Assembly: GCA_038118725.1 (NCBI GenBank)
Contig: JAYOIK010000021.1
Coordinates: 5,578-69,577 of the forward strand
Direction: 5' to 3'
Origin: JADHLJ01 sp038118725
GTDB taxonomy: Bacteria > Pseudomonadota > Alphaproteobacteria > Thalassobaculales > Thalassobaculaceae
Length of the DNA: 64,000 nucleotides
Part shown: piece by piece, positions 35,808-43,370 of the stretch
Numbering within the stretch: the first letter of the stretch is position 1
How the letters are laid out: each line of letters starts with the position of its first letter
Notes under the pieces: model-generated
Databases searched by the model: none
What the model was told of the DNA's origin: nothing
What the model saw: the letters and a program-made list of their open reading frames with translations, nothing else
Position numbers and translations under genes: made by a program

Positions 35808-36742
35808 AGCGTCGGGCGGCTGATAAGCCCGTCACGCGCGCCTGCAAAGGCGGCGACGAGAGTTGGGCGGGATCGGGAAATCGCGAATATCTCGGGCGAC
35901 ACCCCGAATTGCAGCGGTCCGGCGCGATATCCCATCGGATCCGGCGTCGCGTGCAGCTCGAAGAACTCCCGGTCCGGGAGGATCATCCGCAGTTCATCCA
36001 AGTTCGCGAAGCTCTTCCAGGTATAATCGCTCATCTCCACGAGAACCGCGGACGGGTTCCCGCGCAGGGTCTTCGCCATCCCGGCCAGGGCCGGTCGCTC
36101 AAATCCCTCGACATCAATCTTGATCAGATCGGGCGCGGGCAGCCCCAGTTCCTCGCGATAATCGTCTCCGACAACGACTTGGGCGGTGGTTTGATCGACA
36201 TTGTTCGCGGGATTGTAATCCGCGTAAAACGACGCCGTACCGACATTCGGGCTATTCGCCATGTCCGGGTGATGGAGCGGCAGCTCCGCCGGCTCGTCCC
36301 CCAGGGCTAAGCGGTGCAATTCCACGGTTCCCAGCGCGTTAACCATAAGCTTCTCTTGCAATAGATCGGCATTGAAGGGAATCGGCTCGAACGCGATCAC
36401 CTGATCGGCGATCCCGGCCATGTACAGGCAATGGTGCCCGATATTCGCCCCGATATCCCAAGCCACGACCCCGCGGGCGCCATCTGATCTCAGGCCTCGA
36501 GCCAAGTCACCTAACAAGGTCAGTTCGTGTCCGCTATATCCGCCATAAAAATAGACGGACCAGTCTATAAACCGCTTCAGATTGCCAGGGTAACGGAACC
36601 CTTGAAAATCCTCGACAAATGGAAAATCGCGCTGACTGTCGGGGTTTTCCAGCAATCTAAGCAATCGGTCACGACCCCTGATCGGCACGTGCCTGCCCAG
36701 GGCGCGTAGCAAGGCGAATTTCAGGGACAGGAGACCAGACAT
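35804..36742 (-). CDS. FkbM-family methyltransferase
   Basis: A 312-residue SAM-dependent O-methyltransferase. Motif I is VVAWDIGANIGHHCLYMAG (residues ~90-108) and FEPIPFNADLL follows; DLIKIDVEGFERPALAGM is the FkbM signature region near residue 205. FkbM relatives methylate hydroxyls in polyketides, glycans and nodulation factors; the acceptor here is unknown. It lies 2 bp past the hydratase stop on the minus strand and ends the long operon reading from 45.4 kb. Confidence 0.9.
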   Translation of the reverse strand: MSGLLSLKFALLRALGRHVPIRGRDRLLRLLENPDSQRDFPFVEDFQGFRYPGNLKRFIDWSVYFYGGYSGHELTLLGDLARGLRSDGARGVVAWDIGANIGHHCLYMAGIADQVIAFEPIPFNADLLQEKLMVNALGTVELHRLALGDEPAELPLHHPDMANSPNVGTASFYADYNPANNVDQTTAQVVVGDDYREELGLPAPDLIKIDVEGFERPALAGMAKTLRGNPSAVLVEMSDYTWKSFANLDELRMILPDREFFELHATPDPMGYRAGPLQFGVSPEIFAISRSRPTLVAAFAGARDGLISRPTL

Positions 36743-36744
36743 CC

Positions 36745-37521
36745 CTATGCGCTTGCGTCCGTCAACAGCGCCTCAACCATGCCGATATCGCCAAAATCAG
36801 CGCTTAGCCGATCGCCGGGCGCAACCCGAATCAAGCCGGTACAGGTTCCCGTGGAGACGATCTCGCCAGCCTTCAGGCCCTCGGAACCGCGCAGGTGATT
36901 GGCGAGCCAGAGCATAACGTTGACCGGATCGCCAAGCGCGCGATCGCCCTTTCCGACGGCGACTGTTTGGCCATTGACAGTCAAGCACAACTCATGACCC
37001 GGCAGATCGAAACGCCGCCAATTCGAGATCACCTCGCCGGTGATCAACGACACATTCGCGCCGCCATCCGCGGTGACACGAAACCGTCCTCCGTTGGCGA
37101 TCCCCTCGGCGAGGCGCGAGCCGACGACTTCCAAGACCGGCGCGACACCATCGATCGCCGCCTCGACCTCGTCCCGCGTATATTGCGCCTCGCGCGGCGG
37201 CAGGTCGCGGCCGAGGCGCAACGCGAACTCTCCCTCGATCCACAGGTCATGCGCGGCGAAGACCGGCACCGACGCGCCGGAAGTAAAGTTGAACCGCGCC
37301 GGCACCCGCGCCGATCCTGGCTCGCTGGTGCCGAGTTTTGCCTGGCTTTCCGGAGAGGTGGACCCGACTTTCCAGGCATTCGAGGCGGGGCCGAGATGCG
37401 CGAACACCTCGGCCTGCATGGCATAGGCTTCGAGCGCGCCGTCAGGTCCCTCGACCGCGCCGGCACGGACAGTGGTTCCCTCGAGACGCGCCGCCGCGAG
37501 TTGATCGGTAAACGAGCTCAT
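36745..37521 (-). CDS. 2-keto-4-pentenoate hydratase-like enzyme
   Basis: A 258-residue member of the fumarylacetoacetate hydrolase fold, most like MhpD/XylJ hydratases of aromatic meta-cleavage pathways (2-oxopent-4-enoate + water to 4-hydroxy-2-oxovalerate). The core is WKVGSTSPESQAKLGTSEP, LWIEGEFALRLGRDLPPREAQYTRDEV and VSLITGEVI. Missing ring-cleavage genes make the pathway partner uncertain. It sits 34 bp after the GNAT gene in the same operon. Confidence 0.85.
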   Translation of the reverse strand: MSSFTDQLAAARLEGTTVRAGAVEGPDGALEAYAMQAEVFAHLGPASNAWKVGSTSPESQAKLGTSEPGSARVPARFNFTSGASVPVFAAHDLWIEGEFALRLGRDLPPREAQYTRDEVEAAIDGVAPVLEVVGSRLAEGIANGGRFRVTADGGANVSLITGEVISNWRRFDLPGHELCLTVNGQTVAVGKGDRALGDPVNVMLWLANHLRGSEGLKAGEIVSTGTCTGLIRVAPGDRLSADFGDIGMVEALLTDASA

Positions 37522-37555
37522 ATGATACCTTTCCCAGGGTTACCGCGGCGCTCGC

Positions 37556-38032
37556 CTAGAGGAGCTTTTCGTAAAATACGCTGTTCGGATCGCCCTCGGG
37601 ATAGTCGCCGAAGCGGCCGCATTCGGTAAAGCCCTGACGCTCGAATAAGGCCAATGCCTCGGGCTGATGGATACCGGTCTCAAGCTTCAAACGCGATAGC
37701 CCGAGCGCGCGGGCCTCTTGTTCCAATCGCCCCATCACCGCGCGCGCAAGGCCGAGCCCCCGGGCTTTTGGACTAACGAAGATCCGCTTGACCTCGCCGT
37801 AACCCTCGTCGGTCACGAGGAAACCGCCGCAGCCCAGGAACTCACCATCGACCGCCGCGGCGAAGAACCGGTTGCTGTCGTCGGCCAGGGTCGCGGGGTC
37901 GGTCAGATGCGCGCTTTCGATCGGATAGAGCGCGTGCATCAGCGCGTCCAGTTCGGCAATCATCGCCATGATCTCCGGCAAGCGCGGATCGGCTGGCGCG
38001 ACAACAATCTTCGGACTCTTGGCGGACTTCAT
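37556..38032 (-). CDS. GNAT-family N-acetyltransferase
   Basis: A 158-residue acetyltransferase. Motif A is RIFVSPKARGLGLARAVMGRLEQEARALGLSRLKLETG (residues ~88-125) with the pyrophosphate loop R-x-x-G-L-G; the closing FERQGFTECGRFGDYPEGDP is common in the PhnO/L-amino-acid subgroup. Start ATG 38032 overlaps the upstream stop (ATGA), indicating translational coupling to the flavoenzyme. Substrate unknown. The longer frame upstream is antisense-like sequence within the flavoenzyme gene. Confidence 0.88.
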   Translation of the reverse strand: MKSAKSPKIVVAPADPRLPEIMAMIAELDALMHALYPIESAHLTDPATLADDSNRFFAAAVDGEFLGCGGFLVTDEGYGEVKRIFVSPKARGLGLARAVMGRLEQEARALGLSRLKLETGIHQPEALALFERQGFTECGRFGDYPEGDPNSVFYEKLL

Positions 38033-40011
38033 CGGCTTTCCAACGCCTCCAGCAACTCCAGGGTCAGGGCGAGCCCCTCGTAGACCGCCTCCTCCGCCGT
38101 CCTGGGCGCCAGCGCGTCGCCGATTACCCGGTGGGGTACACCGGACGCGGCGAGCCACGCGGCGGGCTCCACGTTCGCCTGGTTCGGAGGAACAACCACG
38201 AGGGTATCCACGTCCTCCAATACCACAGGCGACTGAGCGGCGGTGTGAAGAAGATAGACCGTCCTCTCCTCCGCCCCGTAGAGCCGCGTGAACGGCAACA
38301 TCTCGACGCCGAGGCCATGCAACCGGGCGATTCCGGCGTCGCGTACATAGTTCTGAATGGAGATGCCGGCGCAGACACCGTTTACCGCCAAACGGACATG
38401 TGCTCCCGCGCTCGCCAGGCGCTCCGCGACGCCGATCCCCACCCAATCGGCGCGCCAGTCATGCACGACGACCCGGGCGCCCGTTTCGATACCCGCGAGA
38501 ACATCCTCGTGATGCAGGATCCGTATTCCCTCGCCGCTCTCGATCGGCGGCATCCAGCGTCGGCTACCAGTCGCCAGGATCACCGCGTCGGGCGCGAAGG
38601 CGTCGCAAGCCGCCTCGTCGAAGGCTTTGTTCGTCACGATCTCGACGCCCGCCCGTTCGGCCTCGCCTCGCAGGTTGTCGATGATGCCGCCGAACTCCTC
38701 GCGATGGGGAAGGCTTTGCGCGAGAACGGCTTGGCCGCCCAGCCTCGGGCCACGCTCCCACAGGGTCACGCGATGACCGGCCCGTGCCGCGACACTCGCC
38801 GCCTTCATGCCCGCCGGGCCACCGCCGGCCACCAGGACACGACGGGGCGATCGGGTTCGCGGCCGCGCGCCGAAACGAAGCTCTCGGCCGGATTCGGGAT
38901 ACTGAATGCAGGATATGGACAGGCCGAGTTGCGCATGGCCGATACAGGCCTGATTGCAGGCTATGCAGGCGCGGATTTCATCGGTTTTGCCGGCGCGCGC
39001 CTTGGCCGGCATGCGGGGGTCGGCGATCATCGCCCGGGTCATGCCGCACATATCCGCCGAGGAAGACGCGATGATCCTGTCGGCGTCCTGGGGCTGATTG
39101 ATCCGCCCGGCGACCAGGATCGCGGTCCCACCGCATGCCTGCTTCAGCTTGGCGGCGAACGGCGCCATGTAACCGTTTTCCACGGTCATCGGCGGCACGA
39201 TATGCACCGCCCCGCCCACCGAAGCGGAAGTGCCGGCGATTACGTTCAGATAATCAAGAGACGGGGCCAGATCACGCAGCACCGCGAACATCGTCTCTTC
39301 GTCCTCGCCCTCGGCGTCATATTCATTGCCCGAGAACCGCGCGCCGAGGATCGTCTCCGCCGGCACCGCCGCTCGGATCGCGGCGATAGTCTCGTCCATG
39401 TAGCGCCGACGGTTTTCCGGCGAACCTCCGTAGCGGTCTTCTCTAAGATTTACGGCCGGCGAGAGAAACTGAGTGGGCAAGTAGCCGTGGCTGCCGACGA
39501 TTTCGAGTCCGTCGGCCCCGGCCTCCACAAGGCGGCGCGCGGCGGCGCCGTGACCGGCGACCACGTCGGCGATTTCGGCCTCGGACATCACCTTGGGCAC
39601 GACCTTGAAGCGTTCCGACGGGCTTTGCGAGACACCCCAGGCCTCGCGCACCGCGCCGTCCCGCCTTGAGGCCAACTCTCGTCCGGGGTGAAACAATTGC
39701 ACGAACGCGACGGCGCCCTCGGCGTGGATCGCGTCGAACAGACGCCGGAAAGCGGGGATACAGTCGTCCGACCCGGCGCTCAGAACCCCGGTTGTGTATC
39801 GGGCCGAGGGGTGTACCGCCACGACCTGGACGATAATGAGCCCGACGCCCCCGCGCGCCCGCGCCCAGTGATAGGCAATCAGTTCCTCGGTCGGCAGCCC
39901 GCCTCGCGCCAGATCGGTGTCATGGCCGGTCGAGAAGATCCGGTTTCGGATCTCCAGCGACTTGATCCGGAACGGTGAGAAGAGATGCGGAAAGGCTGTC
40001 GGCTCTGGCAT
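38029..40011 (-). CDS. Fe-S/FMN/FAD oxidoreductase (2,4-dienoyl-CoA reductase/TMADH type)
   Basis: A 660-residue old-yellow-enzyme-type multidomain reductase. The TIM barrel with FMN comes first (PHLFSPFRIKSLEIRNRIFSTGHDTDL; FLSPAVNLREDRYGGSPENRRRYM). Then CIACNQACIGHAQLG...SC supplies the 4Fe-4S ligands near residues 345-365, followed by the FAD/NAD domains (VLVAGGGPAGMKAASVAARAGHRVTLWERGPRLGG). Such enzymes reduce dienoyl-CoA, cleave trimethylamine or reduce steroids. It lies 3 bp after the methyltransferase stop and 4 bp into the GNAT. Confidence 0.92.
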   Translation of the reverse strand: MPEPTAFPHLFSPFRIKSLEIRNRIFSTGHDTDLARGGLPTEELIAYHWARARGGVGLIIVQVVAVHPSARYTTGVLSAGSDDCIPAFRRLFDAIHAEGAVAFVQLFHPGRELASRRDGAVREAWGVSQSPSERFKVVPKVMSEAEIADVVAGHGAAARRLVEAGADGLEIVGSHGYLPTQFLSPAVNLREDRYGGSPENRRRYMDETIAAIRAAVPAETILGARFSGNEYDAEGEDEETMFAVLRDLAPSLDYLNVIAGTSASVGGAVHIVPPMTVENGYMAPFAAKLKQACGGTAILVAGRINQPQDADRIIASSSADMCGMTRAMIADPRMPAKARAGKTDEIRACIACNQACIGHAQLGLSISCIQYPESGRELRFGARPRTRSPRRVLVAGGGPAGMKAASVAARAGHRVTLWERGPRLGGQAVLAQSLPHREEFGGIIDNLRGEAERAGVEIVTNKAFDEAACDAFAPDAVILATGSRRWMPPIESGEGIRILHHEDVLAGIETGARVVVHDWRADWVGIGVAERLASAGAHVRLAVNGVCAGISIQNYVRDAGIARLHGLGVEMLPFTRLYGAEERTVYLLHTAAQSPVVLEDVDTLVVVPPNQANVEPAAWLAASGVPHRVIGDALAPRTAEEAVYEGLALTLELLEALESR

Positions 40012-40014
40012 GGG

Positions 40015-41217
40015 TTAAACCGTTCCCGTTTTCTCGCTCTCACGCAACGCACTCGCCACGCTCCCCACCACCGCCTCCGCCAGCGCCACGGGCACCGCGT
40101 TTCCCAATTGCCGCATGGCCTCGGACCAGGCGCCCTCGAAAACATAGGCGTCTGGAAAACACTGCAATCGCGCGGCCTCTCGAACGGTAAAGTACCGCAA
40201 GCTTCCGTCCGGACGTACCAGCATGTTCTCCCCGCCGGGCACGCCATGGTCACCCGCCTTCAAGGCCTTGGCGGGAAAATCAATCGGGCTGCCGGTATGT
40301 CCGGGATAGGCGCGGGCACCGGGTTGAAAACCATGATTGCCGATCTCATTCGCCTCGCCGGATAGTGGATCGGGGAGATCAATCAACACATCGCGAACCG
40401 TGACCCACGGCGTGGCGCTGGTCTCCGCCTCTAGACCGTCTTGTTGCAACTTTTCAACCCGGCGGGAAAAGCGGCGGGGCATTTCCGGGCGGTCGCGGGA
40501 AGCGACCTCGTGCCGGTCCCAATAGGTTCCGGAAATCCACTGATCGTGAAGCAAGGCATCATGCGAGTGAGTCGCCGGCACGTCCGCGAAGGACCATCCG
40601 GAGGAAACATCCTCGCGAAATCCAACAAGAAAAACCCGTTCCCGCTTCTGCGGCGCGCCGTAATCAGCGGCGTTGAGGACCCTGGCGGTAACGGTGTAGC
40701 GGGTCCCGGCTCCATCCGCCCCGATGTTACGCGCGCGCTCCAAGCGTCCGTGATGCGCCGACCATGTTTCCTCGGCGCCACGCTCGAGCTCGGGAAACTC
40801 CAGTTGAAGTTTCGTGTATTCGAAGTAGTTCCGGAAGCTCTCACGGGTAAGACCACGAACGTTTTCGATTACGAAGGCACGCGGGCGAAGGGCGCGGATC
40901 ACGGCTACGGTGGCCGGGAACATGTCACGTTCGTCCAATTGCGCGCGATGGCGACCTCCGGTGGAAAAAGGCTGACAGGGGGGGCCGCCGGTCAAGAGAT
41001 CAACCGGCCCTTGGATTTCCTCGAATAGAAAGTCTCGAACGTCACAACGGCTCACCGGCCAATCCGCCACAAGCGGAAACCCCAGCGCTTGGTTGCGCAC
41101 AATAGTCTCGCAAGCCCAGCGATCCCGCTCGATAACGGCTTTCGGGCGCACGCCCGCAAGGCTCGCGCCCATGGCAAGCCCTCCGGCCCCAGCGAAGAGT
41201 TCGACACTGGTCAACAT
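40015..41217 (-). CDS. dcm: DNA cytosine-5 methyltransferase
   Basis: A 400-residue C5-cytosine methyltransferase. Motif I is SVELFAGAGGLAMGASLAGV, motif IV is LTGGPPCQPFSTGGRHRAQLDERD with the catalytic PCQ cysteine near residue 75, motif VI is AFVIENVRGL, motif VIII QKRERVFLVGFR, and motif X GNAVPVALAEAVVGSV. The variable target-recognition region spans about residues 200-290, and its site cannot be inferred. Overlaps vsr by 7 bp; no restriction endonuclease gene is near, so it is probably solitary or epigenetic. Confidence 0.94.
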   Translation of the reverse strand: MLTSVELFAGAGGLAMGASLAGVRPKAVIERDRWACETIVRNQALGFPLVADWPVSRCDVRDFLFEEIQGPVDLLTGGPPCQPFSTGGRHRAQLDERDMFPATVAVIRALRPRAFVIENVRGLTRESFRNYFEYTKLQLEFPELERGAEETWSAHHGRLERARNIGADGAGTRYTVTARVLNAADYGAPQKRERVFLVGFREDVSSGWSFADVPATHSHDALLHDQWISGTYWDRHEVASRDRPEMPRRFSRRVEKLQQDGLEAETSATPWVTVRDVLIDLPDPLSGEANEIGNHGFQPGARAYPGHTGSPIDFPAKALKAGDHGVPGGENMLVRPDGSLRYFTVREAARLQCFPDAYVFEGAWSEAMRQLGNAVPVALAEAVVGSVASALRESEKTGTV

Positions 41218-41645
41218 GGAGGTGTTTCGGAATCGAGAAACCGGCGCAGCTTTCGTGTGAGGTCCGGTTGGCTCACTCGCCCTATCTCACATTCCCAAAC
41301 CAACAGACAATCCCACCCCATTTCCGTCAATCGCCGCTGGTTCTCAATATCCCTCCGGCGGTTTCCCTCCAGTTTCGGCAGCCAGAATTCCTGGCGAGTC
41401 TTGGGTAATCTGGCCAGTTTGCAGGCCGGATCGGGATGCCGGTGCCAGAAACAGCCATGGACATATATTGCCTTACGCCGGCCTCGAAACACAATGTCTG
41501 GCTTACCCGGCAGATCACGGGCGTGCAGGCGATAGCGATAGCCGAGACCATGCAGAAGCCGGCGAACGATTAGCTCCGGCTTGGTGTCCTTGCCCCGCAC
41601 TCGGGACATACGCTCGCTGCGTTCCTTGGGGGCGAGCGTGTCCAT
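41211..41645 (-). CDS. vsr: very short patch repair endonuclease
   Basis: A 144-residue Vsr that nicks DNA 5' of the T in T:G mismatches arising from 5-methylcytosine deamination. It has RSERMSRVRGKDTKPELIVRRLLHGLGYRYRLH, DLPGKPDIVFRGRRKAIYVHGCFWHRH (catalytic Asp and His; the zinc ligands Cys/His in GCFWHRHPDPACK) and RLTEMGWDCLLVWECE. Paired with dcm as usual. The pair keeps the genes' direction and spacing in the metabolic operon. Full length. Confidence 0.95.
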   Translation of the reverse strand: MDTLAPKERSERMSRVRGKDTKPELIVRRLLHGLGYRYRLHARDLPGKPDIVFRGRRKAIYVHGCFWHRHPDPACKLARLPKTRQEFWLPKLEGNRRRDIENQRRLTEMGWDCLLVWECEIGRVSQPDLTRKLRRFLDSETPPC

Positions 41646-41654
41646 CTCGTGCCT

Positions 41655-42539
41655 TTAGCCGAGATCCGCGAGCCATTCGGAAATCGCGGCGCCGATCTCG
41701 TGCGGGCTGTCCTCTTGGATGAAATGCGCGCCCCGGACGGTGACTTCGCGCTGATTAGGCCAGGATCGGCAGAACTCTCGTTGCGGGCCGATCAGGATAG
41801 CGCCGGGCTCGGCGTTGATGAACAGCTTGGGAACCTCCGAGCCGGCGAGAAACGCCGCGTAGTCATTGGCGATGGCCACGACGTCTTCCGGCTCGCCGCC
41901 GAGGGGAATCTGCCTCGGCCAGGTTAGAGTGGGCCGCCGCCCCTCGCCAGGTTCGGCGAACGGCCGGCGATATACGACCATCTCGGCATCCGTGAGACCG
42001 CGAAGCACCGAGCCAGGCAACACCCTCTCAACGAAGATGTTTTTCTCCAGTACCATCGCCTCGCCATTGGGAGAACGGAACCCCTCGAAGACCGGGCGGG
42101 CTTGCTGGTTAAAGTCATCCCATGCCATGGGCCTGACAACGGCCTCCATATAGGCGATCGCCTTGACCCGGTCTGGATGACGGCGCGCCCAATCGAAACC
42201 CAGGGCCGAACCCCAGTCATGCACGACGAGGGTGACATTTCCGCCCACCCCCAAGGCATCCAAACAGGCGTCGAGATAGTCGCGATGCTCGACAAAGCGA
42301 TAGCGTTCGGGGCCGGAGTCCGCCAGTTTGTCGCTATCCCCCATGCCGATCAGATCCGGCGCCAGACAGCGGCCCTGTCCCTCCATATGCGGCATGATAT
42401 TGCGCCAAAGATAGGAGGAAGTCGGATTGCCGTGCAGGAAGACAATCGGATCCCCCTTGCCCAATTCGACATAGGCCATCCGCTTGCCCTTGACCTCGAC
42501 GAACTGCTTCCTCGGCTCGGCGGCGGAGAGGTCACTCAC
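41655..42539 (-). CDS. dhaA: haloalkane dehalogenase
   Basis: A 294-residue alpha/beta-hydrolase of the HLD-II type (DhaA/LinB). HGNPTSSYLWRNIMPHM carries the Asn that binds halide; the nucleophile Asp and second Trp are in LVVHDWGSALGFDWARR (residues ~103-118); the catalytic His is in VRGAHFIQEDSPHEIG. Start GTG 42539 (VSDLSAAEPRKQF) gives the family's usual length, and the longer frame upstream is noise. Predicted reaction: R-X + H2O to alcohol + halide. It sits 4 bp past the enoyl-CoA hydratase stop. Confidence 0.88.
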   Translation of the reverse strand: MSDLSAAEPRKQFVEVKGKRMAYVELGKGDPIVFLHGNPTSSYLWRNIMPHMEGQGRCLAPDLIGMGDSDKLADSGPERYRFVEHRDYLDACLDALGVGGNVTLVVHDWGSALGFDWARRHPDRVKAIAYMEAVVRPMAWDDFNQQARPVFEGFRSPNGEAMVLEKNIFVERVLPGSVLRGLTDAEMVVYRRPFAEPGEGRRPTLTWPRQIPLGGEPEDVVAIANDYAAFLAGSEVPKLFINAEPGAILIGPQREFCRSWPNQREVTVRGAHFIQEDSPHEIGAAISEWLADLG

Positions 42540-42543
42540 TGGC

Positions 42544-43332
42544 CTATGCCCCCTTGAAGTCCGGCTTGCGCTTGTTGATGAAGCTGTCGAGCCCCTCGCG
42601 CCCATCGGCGGTCGCGGCATTGGCCGCGATGTTGCGGGATTCGATCTCCAGCTGTGCCTCCAAGGATTGTTCGAAGGTCTTGGATAGAAGTTGCTTCACG
42701 CCCGCATAGGCCTTGGTCGGACCGGCGGCCAGTGTCCGGCCCAGGGCCTCGGCCTCCTCTGCCAGCGCGTCATCATCCACCACCTTGGTGATCAATCCCC
42801 AATCCAGCGCCTCGTCGGCGGTCAGCATGCGGTTGGTGAGCATCAGTTCCTGAGCCCGGCGCAGGCCCACCACGCGAGGCAAGTAATAGGACGAGCTTCC
42901 GTCCGGCGAGAGGCCCGCGTTGGTATAGGCGGAAACGAATTTGGACGACTTGCCGGCGATGACGATGTCGCCGAACAGCGCCAGGCTGAACCCGCCGCCC
43001 GCCGCGACACCGTTTACCGCGATAATCACCGGCGCCTTGCCGTGATGCAGCCGCTGAATGCCTTGATGCAGCACGGCCGTCAGCTCGATAAGCGTGGCCT
43101 CCACCGTGTCCATCTCGGTGGCGAAGAATTTCAAGTCGCCGCCAAAGCCGTAGTTCTTGCCGGCGCCGCTTACCAGGATACAGCGGACCGCCGGATCGGT
43201 GGTCGCGCGGATACAGACGGCCATGAACTCATGGCCGAGATCACGATTGATCGCGTTTCCGGCCTCCGGACGATTTAACGTGATCTTGGCGAGGCCGTTA
43301 TCAACCTCGTAAAGGATTGTCTTATAGGTCAT
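42544..43332 (-). CDS. enoyl-CoA hydratase/isomerase
   Basis: A 262-residue crotonase-fold protein. The oxyanion-hole stretches are CILVSGAGKNYGFGGDLKFFA and VIIAVNGVAAGGGFSLALFGDIVIAGKSSKF, with DGSSSYYLPRVVGLRRAQELMLT later and NKRKPDFKG at the end. The second catalytic Glu position appears to be Asp/Ser in GLSPDGSS, so it may be an isomerase or dehydratase rather than a hydratase. Organised with dhaA and the flavoenzyme, so a short-chain acyl-CoA route is a reasonable guess. Confidence 0.9.
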   Translation of the reverse strand: MTYKTILYEVDNGLAKITLNRPEAGNAINRDLGHEFMAVCIRATTDPAVRCILVSGAGKNYGFGGDLKFFATEMDTVEATLIELTAVLHQGIQRLHHGKAPVIIAVNGVAAGGGFSLALFGDIVIAGKSSKFVSAYTNAGLSPDGSSSYYLPRVVGLRRAQELMLTNRMLTADEALDWGLITKVVDDDALAEEAEALGRTLAAGPTKAYAGVKQLLSKTFEQSLEAQLEIESRNIAANAATADGREGLDSFINKRKPDFKGA

Positions 43333-43370
43333 GAGGCCTCCAACGGGTCCGGATTATACTTGCCTTCGGA

